From positions 2,356,001 to 2,420,000 of the forward strand of contig JAVFKD010000004.1 in the NCBI GenBank assembly GCA_036429605.1: 64,000 bases of DNA. Reading direction: 5' to 3'. The stretch is from Cladobotryum mycophilum. Its lineage: Eukaryota; Ascomycota; Sordariomycetes; Hypocreales; Hypocreaceae. How positions within the stretch are numbered: position 1 is the stretch's first letter; each line of letters begins with the position of its first letter. Under the pieces are notes generated by a model, which saw nothing but the letters and a program-made list of their open reading frames with translations, was not told where the DNA came from and made no database searches. Positions 1-12,939 of the stretch are shown here, piece after piece. A program made the position numbers and the translations under genes.

Positions 1-1816
1 TGGGCAGATTCACCAGCCTCTCCGTAATCTCCGAGCTGTTCAACGTGTCATTCATGGGCTCAAACTCAAAGTTCCAGAGCAGGATCGTCATGATGATTTT
101 CAACTCCAGATACGCCAGCCTCTTTCCAAAGCACTGCCTCGGCCCAGCCGAAAAGGCCAGGTTGGGCCCGGCGTTGGCATCGTACACCTCCTCTTTTGTT
201 CCGTCAGAGTTGGTTGAAGTCTTGAGCCATCTCTCAGGCTTGAACTGATCGACATCATCGCCCCAGTACGGTATCCTCTCTTTGGCATCCTTGTACGATG
301 AAGGGCGCGAGGCATCGGATATCGGCACCGCGGGTTCGGTCACGGATGGTCCTCTCAGAGGCAAAATGACATCTGTGCCCTTTGGGATTGGATATCCCAG
401 GATCTGGGTGTCGCAGGTCGCGGTTCGTATAATCAGCGTGGCCACGGAAGAATAGCGCAATGTTTCTTCCATGACGGCATAAAAATAGGGGATCGATGCT
501 GCGCAGACTTCATCCTTTGTCGGCCACCGTCCCTCTTGATGTGCATTGCTGTGTGCTTGCCGCAGCTCATTTCGAAGCCGTTCCTGTACAGACTGATGGC
601 GAGTCATGTACTTGATCCACCAAGAAGTCACAGTGGCAGTGGTATCATGACCGGCTAGCAGGTATCCCAAAACCTACAAGAAGTGGATTGGTCAATGGCT
701 TTGTATTTGTATTCGGGAAAGGCGGTACTAACCTCGTCTCTGATCTCGGGCGAATAGTAGTTTGCTGCCCGGCCCGCCTTCTTAGCCGCATTCATCTCTC
801 GCCAGATGAGCTGATCAAGAGCACTCTCACATCCGCTAGAGCCAGTAGCAGCGAGCTTCCGCAAACTCCTGTCCGTCTGACGCTTGATGAGGGCATGTCT
901 GTTCCATTGTGCTTGTGCATGCTTTGGCTTCAGCATGGCTACCATTTGAGAAAACGTCGGGAAGGGGCTCGCTTGGGCAATCGACACCATTTCTGGTATG
1001 TTCAGAAGTGCTTCAACCTCGGGATCAGTTGGGCCTGGAGGGAATTCAACAGGATCATCTAGAACCCTAGACACGCCATGGTTGAGGGATTGAACATGGG
1101 CGATTTCGTGGCGAAGTGCCGTGTTTTCATCCTCCATGTCAAACGCAACGCTAGATATGATGTCCAAGGTGGCCAAGTAGAGATCGTGATTCGCAGAAAA
1201 TGGTCTACCGCATGCTTTCGTTGTCTTGAGGTCCCATAACTCAATCAGAGCCACAACTCTCTCGTACACGCGGGGAGCAGAAACCTGAGGGTATGTTTTA
1301 GCCAAAAAAGAAATTCCTCTAATCAGATACTTGTAGATTCCTGATGCTTACCTCGTTTAGAAACTTCGGGGTCATCAAATCCCTAATAAGATCCCTGTGG
1401 TAACTGAGCCGTGGGTCCCTCGACTCCATCGTGAAGTGAAAATTCGGCGCCATCAAGCCAACGCATTCCTTGTTCCTGGTACCCCGATCAAACTCCTTCA
1501 GTCGTCGAGAGCAAATATCCACTGCCTCGTAGTAGTCGGTCACAACGACGCTGGGTCTGCGAAACGGAAAAAGAAACAGTTGTACCACTGGCGCATGGTG
1601 CTCCCGGGGCTGGCTCCATACCCACTGGCGACGATATTTTGCTTTCCTCATCTCCTTCACATCGCCAAACAGGCGTCGAGAAGCCTCTTTGCTGTATGGA
1701 ATGCCAGGTAGCGGCTTAGGCAAGGCGAGGTTGTAGAGGAAGTACAGAAGTGCTGCAGCGGCAAGCCCTATCATGGGAAGGGCGACAATGCCTCTACTAC
1801 AGTCAAAAACATCCAT
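1..1816 (-). CDS. Cytochrome P450 monooxygenase (C-terminus cut by window edge)
   Basis: Haem-thiolate monooxygenase, probably anchored in the ER membrane by an N-terminal hydrophobic segment (about residues 10-28). Three minus-strand exons fit: 1816-1352, 1284-733 and 673-<1, with phase-0 introns 1285-1351 (GTAAGC donor) and 674-732 (GTTAGT donor). The I-helix motif AGHDTT starts the third exon, ExxR appears as EETLR, and the Cys-ligand loop FSAGPRQCFGKR lies at about 120-154, with the ligand codon at 131-133. Only the last few dozen residues are missing. ATG at 1816 was chosen because it directly precedes the anchor. The CYP family and substrate cannot be told. No pathway neighbours are visible; the next supported gene is 5.4 kb away. 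Confidence 0.93.
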
Positions 1817-4800
1817 GATGGGCGACTGTCGGTTTGCAAGTGTCCCGAGGACAAAAAGAGTATTGGCAAGTTGGAGTCACTTGATGGCCTCGTTCAGCTA
1901 CCTTTTCGTTCTAGAAACCCGTGGGATACATTGGGGCAGGCGGGTATTATAAGGCAAACCTCGTAACCACGAGGTGTCTTGAACCCCTTGCCATAGAACG
2001 ACACCGGGTGTGGTGGCGATGGCCCTGCACTTCGCCAGGCCCACCCTGGATGGTGGTGGTGGTGTTGGTTCGTGGAGGGTTCTGTTACGCAAAGGAAAAT
2101 CTGCAGTGGAACGCATGACTTGACGTGATACAATGTGTTGCCCTCCCCCTGAACCAACACGCCCGACTACCCCGCCGCGATAGGCAGCATCATGAAAGCA
2201 TGTGTGTGTGCGTGTGTCTTTTTTTCGTTGGCATGTATGGTTAAAGCGTTGGGCCGATAGGGTCCTCCATCATGACATTGGACAGAAATTGGTCTTTGTG
2301 AGGGCTGTAAGTTGCAACGGCGTGCCAAAGTCGGCGGAGACATGGCCCAGCTCGGCGACTACAAACAAAGCTTGGACCAGGGGTCGGGTCTGCCAGGATC
2401 TACAAGTATGAACTCCGTATTGTTGCTTGTGAAAATGGGTGTGAGAGGATAAAAAGGGTCATGGAGGAGCCTTCTTCCCACCCACAAGACAATAGTCAGA
2501 GCCGATGGAACAAGGGCATCCCCGAGGGGGATGGAACACGCAAATCGGCAATCTGCGACCGGGCCGGCCAAGCGTGTATGTAAAGAGAAGCATCAAGTCG
2601 TATTTACATCGCCTCTCTGCAAGAAATGATGACGGATGGGGGTCCAGAGTAAGTTGGTGTGAGACCACCCCCACCCAAGCCAACAACAACGGTGTAACCT
2701 GTGCGGAGGTGGGTTGCGTGCAGGACGGTTCCGGTGCTATGAAGATGGCACGTCAGTCCAACTCGGCACTGTTCAAATGCGTGTGAGCTTCTATAGTCCG
2801 CATAGTGTATGCGCACCGTTTATATCCTTCTCCTCAACTGTATGTTGGCCGGCGTCTTGTCAATCTCAACTTATCATCATGCAACCTCTACAAATGAGCT
2901 TTTTACCCACAGCCAGATAGTACCATGTGATATCTTGGTCGCAAGGGGGTTAATTTGCCCTCAATGTCGCTTCAATTGGCCCGGAATACCGTCAGCTCCC
3001 AGCAAGCGCTCACCTACCTGGCCAACCTTCTCCATAGCAGCAGCGCGCAACAGGTTTGCTTCGCTTCGCCATCATCCCAGTCATTGGCTGATTTCTCTTC
3101 TTCACAAAAAAGAAAAAAGCATCCCCATCCAAACTCCTTTGAGTAATCACCGAGGCGGCAGGCAAGTTTAGGGGCCAGCTCGTTTACCTACTCATCCCAC
3201 TGCCACGTTGAGGGTGCAGTCTCTCTCACACCGGCCCCATCCGTGAGGTCCCGAAGCGACGACACACAGCCCAGGCACTTTGGAGCCGGTAGATATTATG
3301 TCTTGGGGGGCATGGACTCACATCAGTCAAGGAGAAACAAGACAGTAGAAACGGACCTGACCAGAGTGAATCCAGCAATAGCGTACGATCGAATCGGCCA
3401 AACAGCATCGTGCAGGGTTTCCAGAAACGGGCCTTAGGGTTCTTAGAGCCGATTCATTCTTCGACCGCATCTAGTTTTTTTCTCCATACATATAGAGAAA
3501 GCCTTCATAGCGTCTTCTGAATCGTTCACAGACAGTGGCCCATGCAGGCTCACGGCCCCTGGATCTAGCCGCGCGCCCCCATACAAGTATGTTGCTGGGC
3601 TTACCGCCGACAATCGCTGTCATTCCCAGAAAACTGGCCATCTTTTTTCCCCACAGGGTTCACCTGCCACTTGGCCACGCTCAAAGTTCCAGGTTGTTGA
3701 GCCCAAGCAAGGGACGGACTGTCTGCTCCTTGTCTCCACCTGCGTGGGAAAAAGCAATGCATCGTGGCAAGGACGCATCCAGCGGCAGCAATAAAGATAC
3801 TATTATTATTAGATACTTGCTTCTTCCATAATACGCCGGCAACGAGTGTACTTGTAGTAGCATGGAGGAGAGACATCCCATGTCGAAGAGCGATGCAGCT
3901 GAGACGCCCAACAAAATCCGCGATAGGCTGGAAAAATTATTGTCATGTTTTAAAGGGCGAACTCTTATGGCCATGGCTATTCTTTATGCGCCGAGACAAC
4001 GCTTTTCCCACACCCTTTTAACCTTATGTATAGTCAAACCCAGGTGTGAGCTTGTTCCTGCATCGCCTTGATAACGGCGTGGCATCTCCCCTCCCCTGTC
4101 TCACAGACTTTTCCCACAGCCAAATCCGTGGCTCCGGGAGAGTTCCTCCTCCCCTCCACCCCTCCAAGACATTGTACCACCATCGGTACCGAAATTCGTA
4201 GTGGGTGCTTGGAAACGGAGACCCCCGATTCGTGAGGATACAACTTCCGGATCTCGACTCCCTGTCCCCTGCCTACGTACCCACGTACATATTTCTGGAA
4301 GACATCCGCCCCCGCTGTTTGCCTCTTGCCTCCGCGCCAAGATCTTCCCAGCTCGGCGGGATTTCTACTTGTACGCACTTTTGCAACATGGATAATGCCT
4401 GGCAACGTTTTCTCACGCTCGGGTCTAGCCCTTGCATGATACTCTCCAAAGGGCGGGAATAACAAGTACCGGGATGTTGGGTTGTGGGCTGGCGTTGCGT
4501 CGACATGGAATTTCTCGTGATGCCCACACCTTGATTTGTCACGACACAAAGACAAGCAGGAGCAAAGCTCGCCCGCCGGTGGCCATTGACCTTAACGCCG
4601 ACGTCAGGAAGACATTGGAAACAATATGAGCTGTGCTAATCCTTGAAAAGGGCCTTTTTTTTTGGGGGGGGTCCCACGCCACCGAGACCCGGTTGGCCCA
4701 TCATTATTTTTAGCACGACGACAAGGAGGACGATCAAGGTGGAGAAATGGTGCTGGAAAGCTAAGTCAAGAGCGGTTGTGTATTGTCTGACCTCAGACTG

Positions 4801-7206
4801 TGATTCCATTCATCAGATTTTACCACAAATGTTTGTTTCGTGAAGCGGATCAGGATAGATTTGCCATGGAGAAGAGCGTCATCACTCTTTGTACGATCAG
4901 GGGGATCCTACCCTACTTTCCTTGCCGAGGTCACGGTTCCTCAGCTCCCATCGTCTTCTACTGTGTATGAAGTCTAGAGTATGTTGCTACCTCGCCTTTC
5001 CCAGTTGACAAATCTCTGGGCCTCATGCTCCTTGGACTCGGTACTCGCAAGTCCGTATTGTAGATTCCTCCCCACAACTTAAGAGATTGAGTTTGCATGA
5101 CCACCAGTCGCCCCTCCAGGTCTTTCTTTTCTTCCTCCGTGTCACCGGACTCTTCCTAATCTCATACAGAGTTGCAGAAAAGAAAGTGGTCCTTTCTCTT
5201 TCATCATGGACCAAAAACTCTCTCATCGGGTATGTGCCAGTAGATCTGGTCAAAGGGTCAGCTATGGCGCACAGCATAGTCTAGCCAGAAACGGTCAGTC
5301 TTCCAAATTGATTGCATATACTCCGTACTCTGATGGTCTTGGCGTTGGACCTCATCCCGGGTTGACGATTCAGTCTCATTCGAAATTGACTGAAAAGTCC
5401 GGTCCGCGGATTCGGCTATGATGGAAGCCTCTTCAACCTTTTCCATGGCTTTTAGTTAAGCTTTAAGTCGTACTTCGTATTTTTTATTACCTCAGTTATC
5501 CACCTCACTGCATTGTGCCAAAGCTCAGGTTCTCGACTGGTAACCACCGTGGTGGATTGAGAGAACACTGCACTGAGCCAGCATACGCAACTTCCCAATC
5601 AGCCAGTGCAGCAGCTGTAGATCATATTAGACCCATAACTATCATCCACGGGCTTTGCGAGAACATAAAATAGTGGGAACGGGCCAGTGTTGCTTGATAT
5701 TGGGAGAGTCGACAGCATGATGGTTGATTGAGTCCACCAGTCATCTCCGACAAATCCAAATCTAGACAACTTACCTTTCTCTGCACGTTTCCGGAAAGGG
5801 AGACGGCTAACGTATTAATTACTGCAATCGTTGACATTGAGTGCCAGGTCGTTTCGCTGAAAGACGAAGTGTGTCATGTGCATCCTGGCAAGTACTGCAT
5901 ACCACTCATCACAAATCGCGGATATCGAACTCTTTGACGGATGAACGCCCTCTGGTATATTGGCAAGATCAGCGAGGCATTTGTGGGATGGGATAGGTCA
6001 ACCCTCAACAACTACATCGCCAGGAATGACATTCTCATCTCTTTGAGACGCACGTGATAAAATCGGCGTTGAAACAATTGCAGAAGAGATGAAGTCAACT
6101 GATCACTGTGACCGCATAATATTGCTGCAGTTTCTCGATATTGCCGTCATTACCCGACATCACTGTCGGTGCTCAGAATTGCTGTTGTTCCTTATTAGTA
6201 TTATTATTCATTGTCGCTCATTGATGTTGGCTAGGTTGCTCGCCTTTAGACCCCCCGAAGGTATGCAAGGTATCGGGATCATCGTGTACTCACTCATGCA
6301 ACGCATTATTGCTATCCCTGCGACCGTACTCCCCCGGGCGTAAACCCTACCCATAGAGTACCGGGTCGCCCCGAGATTTTTGTCCTTATTTCGTCCACAT
6401 CTTTTCGCTTCATCTCACTTGAGGTTGTCGAACTTGGACAGAAACATCATTTTCGGGGCCTCCGGATTAACATGGCATTTTAAACGGACATGGAGGAAAA
6501 GAAGAAGTAAAGTATACTCAGAAACGTCGAGATGATCATGTGATGGACTAAGTGATATATCTTCACGATTTGAGGATTGACCTTCTTCGCTTTGGCAAGC
6601 TGTTCTCCTCCTGATCATACAAGCTTCAGGTCCAGCGCTAATTATTCTAATATTAGCAAAGGATTTCAGAGTTAACCAATCATATATGTTGATTCTGTAC
6701 TATGGAATGTCTTAAAATGGTTGCAGCGTGCTCCTCACCTCGAGGTTTAGCTCGGAACTTGGACACCTAACAACCCAAAAGACAGGAAGCTCTCATGATA
6801 CCACCAAGGAATTTTGAAGTATCTCATAAAGGAAGCAAGGTTGCGTAGAAGAAAGGAAGAATGTAAAACAAGAAGCACATTGAAGGGCAAGCTGTTTGTT
6901 CAAAAATACCGCCGTCATATACGATATCGCTGGGGCTGTACACGAAGAAGACCTTGTTGGTTCTAAAACATGGGCAAAGCACCATGATGAACCACCAACA
7001 CTCTGAGACATCGCCTATCCCACCCTATTTTCTCTCACTCTAGTAGGGGGGTCGCGCGAATATAGAGTAAATGGTTGCGACCATGATTGCGTTTTTAACA
7101 TCTCTGATACCTTCTCGATTCAGTACCTATGTAGGCGTACTCTTCGTTCCATGTCTTTTTTTGCTTACTTACTATTTCGCAGAATTGATGTTCTAACTCA
7201 TCCATT
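1817..7206. other. Long region without a supported gene
   Basis: Only short ORFs with no recognisable protein character occur here. Simple sequence includes a GT-rich tract at about 2202-2219, a GGT-type run at about 2050-2070 and adjacent poly-T/poly-G at 4657-4670. I saw no tRNA, 5S rRNA or transposase-like sequence. The first part is the upstream region of the P450 and the last part that of the coiled-coil ORF at 7207. Confidence 0.6.
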
Positions 7207-7770
7207 ATGCCTCGCCGATTCTCTTTCGATTCTACCTCTAGCGAGCGATCCTGGACGTTTGGTCGAACAGAAAGCGAAGAGGGCTTCAACCGAGTCACAG
7301 GACGAACTGCAGACGTAGCTCGCTCTCGGAAAACAGTAAACCAATTACTTCGAGAGCTAGAACAAGAAGACGAAGAGCGACAGAGAGAAGAGCAGGAACA
7401 GCGAGAGCGGGAAGAGGCTCATGAAAGGGAAAGAGAGGAGGAAGAGCGTCAGAGAGATAACCGCAGGTTTGGTGTTCACTCGGACAACAAAGACTCAATG
7501 AATGTGAATATGGCTGCCGGCTCGGTTTTGGAAAGATATGGATACTTTTCTCATGATTGGAGGATACAAAATCGGCTGCGAAATGATCAGGAACGGGAAG
7601 AGGAAGAAGAAAGAGAACGACAGCGGGAACAGGAAGAGAGGGAGCGAGAAAGAGAGAGGGAGCAGAGAGATCGGAGACGAGAAGAAGAGGAACGGGAACT
7701 GTACGGCCGGAGCTACTACTATACCGAGGATTCGGATCTTGAAGCATGGCATGCAAGACGCAACCGCTGA
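7207..7770 (+). CDS. Hypothetical charged coiled-coil protein
   Basis: Single-exon ORF of 187 aa. Residues about 45-90 and 125-165 are almost entirely Glu, Arg and Gln in short repeats such as EREREEEERQR, predicting long charged helices. They are separated by a more ordinary stretch containing FSHDWRIQNRLR, and the protein ends with an aromatic/acidic tail (SYYYTEDSDLEAWHARRN). There is no signal peptide or membrane segment. The repeats are encoded by purine-rich low-complexity DNA, so the open frame could be partly fortuitous. The non-repetitive N-terminus (RRFSFDSTSSERSW) and middle look protein-like and favour a real lineage-specific gene. Function unknown. Confidence 0.5.
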   Translation: MPRRFSFDSTSSERSWTFGRTESEEGFNRVTGRTADVARSRKTVNQLLRELEQEDEERQREEQEQREREEAHEREREEEERQRDNRRFGVHSDNKDSMNVNMAAGSVLERYGYFSHDWRIQNRLRNDQEREEEEERERQREQEEREREREREQRDRRREEEERELYGRSYYYTEDSDLEAWHARRNR

Positions 7771-8550
7771 TGAAGCGCAAAAGGTCTTCTGTTTAGGAAG
7801 AAGCTGGATACTGCCGGGTTGATTAACTAAGGCTGTTACTTGAACGTGTGATGATTTAGCAATCAACGTCCAGTTTGAGTGGCCGTGTTTTTTTTGTCTA
7901 TTTGCTTCATTATACGATTAAGAATATTTACAAAAACTCTTCAACTTTGGTAATAAAATAGATCAGAGCACACTGTTATCGTATGCGGTGATGTTCAAGA
8001 GGATGCTTCATGTGCGCCAACAATGCCAATTACAAGATATGAATTTTGGCAAAGTGAACTCACAAAAATAAACATTGATATTTAAAATTATATGAATGAT
8101 ATAAAAATAAAAGTTGAATAATACGTTTTTCTCCTCCCGAGTCCTCTTGTTCCCAAAAGAGCCGTTCCAGCTCAACCCAGCCCAAGACGGCCACGGTATT
8201 AGATCCATGAACTCATACAGTGTAGCGCAAACAAAGGGCGGTCTGCCAACCATGGATTTCATTCTTTGATAAGGCAGGTTAACACAAGAGAAGGTAAGCA
8301 AAGCAAACCCCCCACATAAGCACTGTGCAGATCAGACGCACCGGTCACACAAATCTGACGGCTGAAAGAACGACTCATCCAAGACAAGCATTGTTTTAGT
8401 AATGCATCTGACGTTGGGAGTTTATCTGACTTTGGGACTTTTTCCCCTGCCAGGAACACGCTCTTTTTGGCTTCGTGAAGAGCCGTGCAACGCCTGCACA
8501 TAACTGTGAGATTTCGCGTGGATCGAGGGCGAACGTGAGCGTCAAACGCC
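7771..8550. other. Intergenic region upstream of Dal5-type permease
   Basis: AT-rich between about 7880 and 8130. A GATAAG motif lies at 8268-8273 and a TTATC (GATAA reversed) at 8422-8426, both within 300 bp of the permease start. No gene seen. Confidence 0.5.
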
Positions 8551-10558
8551 ATGATATCCAAAATCTTTACAAAGAGCACAGCTACGACAAGGCTGTTGCC
8601 TTCACCAACGAATGTAACTTATCAAACGTTGGGTCAGCACGACGCAGAAGCCGGTAATGGCAATGGTACGGGGGATTCATCGCAGGGCGCTGATGTGAAT
8701 CCAAAAAGCCATCGGGATGCGGCGGCAATGATGCTCATTAAGCTCGGCCGCTCCCCAGATGAAGTCATCACCGTCTCCCCAGCCGACGATGCGCGCATCC
8801 TCCGTCGCATCGACCTTGCTCTCCTGCCGCTGATGCTCTCAGTCTACTTCCTCCAGGCTCTGGACAAGGCCACCTTGTCGTATGCCTCCATCTTCGGTCT
8901 CATTGAGGACACCGATCTGGTTGGCGATGAGTTCTCCTGGCTCGGCAGCATCGTCTTCCTCGCGCAGCTCATCATGCAGCTGCCTCTAGCGTGGGCTCTG
9001 GTGAAGCTTCCGATCGGCAAGTTCACGAGCGCCATGGTCCTGGCCTGGGGCATCACGTTGACGGGGATGACTTGGGCGCATAACTTTGGACAGCTCATGA
9101 CTGCGCGCTTCTTCCTGGGCGCATTTGAAGCATGTGTTGGACCAAGTTTTGTTGCCATCACGCAGATGTGGTGGAGGCGAAGGTATACCCTATTTGATCC
9201 TCATGTCTCAATTACGTGTTGCTGAATTTTTTTAATTTTTTTAATAGGGAGCAGACAATGAGGATCGGCTCTTGGTATTGCATGAATGGTTTAACTTGGG
9301 TGGTAAGTTCACGACCCCCTTCCGTTTCCAAGGCCAAGACTAACGAGCCAATCAGTTTGGCAGTCTCATCACATATGGACTGGCCAGCATTGAAACTTCA
9401 ATGAAGCCATATCAGGTAAGGGGCGCTTGTGCGTCTAGATCATTTCATCGGACCAATAGTTAACATCATGCCCAGATCATCTTCCTATTCTTTGGTCTGG
9501 TCACCGTCGTAGTCTCGGTCGCCATGTTCTACTGGATGCCAGATTCGCCTACCGAGGCCAAATTCCTCACCGACGAGGATAAAGTAATTGCAATCGAGCG
9601 TCTACGCAACAACCAAATGGGAGTCATGTCACGAGAATGGCGGTACCCGCACGTCGTCGAAACCCTCGTAGACATGAAAACATGGCTCTGGGTGGTGATG
9701 ATCTTCTGCATCTCGGTACCCTCTAATGGCATATCGGTATTCGGGCCGCTCATCATCAAATCCTTCGTCACGGATCCGTTCCAAACCATGCTCTTCAATG
9801 TTCCTGTGGGCTTGACACATGTCCTCTGTGTATCTCTGAGTGCATACGCGTCCATGAAGTGGAAGCTCAAGGGCCCAGTTATTGCAATCTTGTGCGTCCC
9901 ACCAATGGTAGGCTGCTCTATATTGCTAGCCTTCCCACACGACCTTGATCACCGGGCTATTTTACTCACGGGCTATTTTTGTTTGTCGACATTTACGGGC
10001 ATCAGTAAGTTTCCTATCAAGGTTCTACCAGACGCAACTTAATTACCTACTAACATTTCACCAGCGCCACTGATATACGCTTGGTCGGCCCAAAACACCG
10101 CCGGGGATACGAAGAAGAAGTGCACCTCCGCACTTGTTTTCATTGGCTCCTCTGCTGGTAACATCATCGGCCCACTTCTCTACACCCCAGGTGAAGCGCC
10201 GGGGTATGCGCGTGGCTTGAGTGCGAACCTCATCTTCTTTGCACTCGTCATCGTTCTTGTCGTCGCGACAACAGTATACTTGAAGCGGCTGAATGCAAAG
10301 CACGCCCAGCGCAGAGTGGCTCTAGGGAAACGCGCAGTTGTGCTGGACATGAGCCTCGAGACGGCAGAGGAAGCGGAGCGCATGAAAACTTTGGAGAGAG
10401 CGATGCAAGAAGACAACCAGAGACTCACTGACGACCATGGAGAAATTAGCCTATCAGAAGAAGGTCAAGATGCCGCCCAGCTGATTGAGTCTAAAGGGGA
10501 GAAGGCATTTGCGGATATCACCGACCTGGAGAATGAAGATTTTGTGTTTGTATTTTGA
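8551..10558 (+). CDS. MFS permease, Dal5-type anion:cation symporter family
   Basis: Plasma-membrane transporter of the allantoate/nicotinate-type permease family; its exact substrate is unknown. Five exons join in frame to 589 aa: 8551-9182, 9248-9302, 9356-9415, 9476-10004 and 10065-10558, with introns of 65, 53, 60 and 60 bp. The RRIDLALLPLM start of TM1 lies near residue 90, and MARFFLGAFEA-like TM4 sequence (TARFFLGAFEACVGP) follows. The family-typical late motif WSAQNTAGDTKKK is at about 10080-10118 and a charged cytoplasmic tail ends the protein. ATG 8551 gives a longish N-terminus; a start at 8729 is possible. GATA motifs upstream would suit nitrogen regulation, but this is inference. 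Confidence 0.9.
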
Positions 10559-10905
10559 TAGACCGCATTAATGTCCGTTTTAAATATATTTACTCGCCGC
10601 TATGCAGTGGCCTAAACATCTAGCATGGAATAGTCGTGAGGCACAATCAAATGGATGATGGCCTCTATGATGCGGACACTTCTGATGTTGAAGTTATAAA
10701 AGGGGCACAATCGTACGTTTGGGCACCAAATGACTCCTCACCCGGAGTACACTCAAGTTCGGACTGGGCGCCCGCTCACAAACCTGCCAACCGGTCTCTG
10801 AACTCTTGACCAGATCACCCTATTGTATTCCAAGACAGATTTCTTTACTCTCTATTTTCCAAAGCCTTTTAATACTCAAGCGCATCCCAGCAGACTCATC
10901 TCATC
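10559..10905. other. Intergenic region
   Basis: Holds the 3' flank of the permease and the leader of the lysine-repeat ORF. No motif or RNA gene recognised. Confidence 0.5.
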
Positions 10906-11445
10906 ATGGGCGTTGCATCTGGACTCCAAACCGTCTCCACCAACCAAAACGTGAACTCCTCCGCGCCCTATGGAGACATTGTTCCACGGACGCCTACAAA
11001 GGTGCAGCGCGTAAAAGTCACGCAATGCGTAATTGCAGGACACACATGCAGTCCCGTCGATTCTCTCATCAACGATCATGTCCAACGGGCGATACATGCG
11101 GCGCAGGAGCCGGCGGGTCAAAAGAAAGAACCAAACTCGCAGTTTTACATGGTGGAGAGTCAGGATTATGGCGAGCAGGCGATGAGGAAGAGGAGGATGA
11201 GAAGAGGGCTGAGAGCTGGCGATGATGATGAGAAGAATGGTAAAGGGGAAGATGGAGGGAAGGATAAGGAGAAGGGAGGCGAGGAGAAGGAGGGCAAGGG
11301 AAAGGGCGAAGGGAATGAGAAAAAGAAGAAGAAGAAGAAGAAGAAGAAGAAGAAGATAGAGTGCTGTAAATTTCCAGTACCTATAACCAGGGAGATTATC
11401 AAGTACATGTGTTGTTCAGACAAAAGGCCTGCGGGTAAAGAATGA
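10906..11445 (+). CDS. Hypothetical protein with polylysine tract
   Basis: Single-exon ORF of 179 aa. Residues 1-90 are of ordinary composition and include a Cys pair (TQCVIAGHTCSP). Residues about 95-150 are Gly/Lys/Glu-rich and end in an uninterrupted run of lysines encoded by an AAG microsatellite. The C-terminus is short and cysteine-containing (IECCKFPVPITREIIKYMCC), which could suggest lipid modification or metal binding, but nothing proves it. No known domain was recognised. The balanced N-terminal half argues for a real gene; the simple repeat argues for caution. Confidence 0.45.
   Translation: MGVASGLQTVSTNQNVNSSAPYGDIVPRTPTKVQRVKVTQCVIAGHTCSPVDSLINDHVQRAIHAAQEPAGQKKEPNSQFYMVESQDYGEQAMRKRRMRRGLRAGDDDEKNGKGEDGGKDKEKGGEEKEGKGKGEGNEKKKKKKKKKKKKIECCKFPVPITREIIKYMCCSDKRPAGKE
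11323..11355 (+). repeat. (AAG)n microsatellite
   Basis: About eleven AAG triplets, inside the ORF at 10906-11445, encoding its lysine run. A triplet unit keeps the frame when its length changes. Confidence 0.9.
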
Positions 11446-12939
11446 AGGCTTGCAACTTGCGAGAGTAGAATACGACGGGTCCCAAGGATGGATTCAAAGG
11501 AGCGCTGACTTGAGAGGGTCGATTGACCAAGTAGGCATTTGGTTCTTGTCATGGGGATATTTAACGTACTCTCATAGCAGCGCTTTATCGAATACTGACT
11601 GAATTTGACTATTGGTTGAAATCGTTGAGAACCACGGCCGCCAAAAATCAGAGGAAGTTGTTGCGTCAATGATGTACGCTCGAGCACTGGCAAGACTATG
11701 AAGCCATATTGTGATGTTCTCTGTACGGAATAACTCAAGATTGAAGATTTTCAATTAGCTTCTATGATTTCTGTGCATCTCCACTTATTCCTTACAAACT
11801 ATTCCTATCATCTCTAATTACTCTTGATTTCCATCTCTATTTCCTATATACCTCTATCTGGTAACCCCTTACACTCCATAGAGAGTCTTTATCTTACGCC
11901 GGTAGTGTTTTTTATCCCTTACACAACGTTGTGTGCATGGCCAAATCATTTGCATCGCATGATGGTTGCCCTCATCACCGAACTCGCCGGCCTTGCCGGA
12001 GAATAGGACCCCTGTGGATCAAGGCGCGCAATACCCGCAGCGACTGCGTGGCTGTGGAGCTGCTCGCCTGCAGTACAAGTAGATGGGACTGTTGATTCCC
12101 TTGCAGCCAGCAAGAGGCCGCCTACCTTGAGGCTTCGCCTATGTGTGCCTCGATATACGTGTCGTCGGGACAGCTGTTGTCCAACGCGACGCCTCACGAC
12201 TTGGAGTTTGGCATATGCACAAAATGTGATGCAAGTCGTCACTTTTATCACACCTATAATTAGCACCTCTGTCTGTCTAGGAATTGGCACCTTTATAATT
12301 TATTCTTCTCTGGAATTCGTGGTCACTGTGTATGCGCATCAATATGTGCGCGACAAAAAATATAATGCTGATAACAACTGGAAGAAGATAAGGAATCATC
12401 ACCCATTAATGTAAATTCGCAGTAAATCGGAAAATGATTAAATTGAGATTCAAGTCAAACAAAGACGTGCACAAGTAAAAATGCTGTCATCATTGCATCT
12501 TCACTTGGTTGGTAAGTGTCTAAAGAACTAGCACTGCCTCTTTCTGCTCCTCCTCCAAGATCCTCCAAATGTGGAGAGCCAAGCAAACCAAGCCTCTCAA
12601 CGCCCAATCGCCACAACCAAACATCTTGTGCTCCGGATACAAAGACAAATACAACTTCCAATTCGGGTCCCGGAACGCATCACAAATCCGTTGGTAACAT
12701 TGCAACTGCGCCTGTCAATAGTAGAGTAGCCGAGGGCGAGGAAATCGTCACCAAGTCCTGCCGCGTATAAAGAAACCTTCGCCTACCCTTGAGCTTCTGT
12801 CCAAAAACACTTGCCCACCACGGCTCCTCCAACAAACAAACAAAAACGAAAGAGCTTTATATCTCCTACATATTTTACTGTAATAGCATTATTTGCACTC
12901 TTCATCTCTTTCATACCGATCCTATTCCCGCGACCCAAA
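11446..12939. other. Intergenic region
   Basis: 1.5 kb with only short unconvincing ORFs. A pyrimidine-rich stretch lies at about 11770-11880. The last part (about 12800-12939) is the chitinase leader. No RNA gene or mobile element recognised. Confidence 0.5.

Noticed and set aside
7207..11445. Secondary-metabolite cluster including the P450
   Set aside because: No polyketide synthase, peptide synthetase, terpene cyclase or pathway regulator lies near; the P450 stands alone at the window edge.
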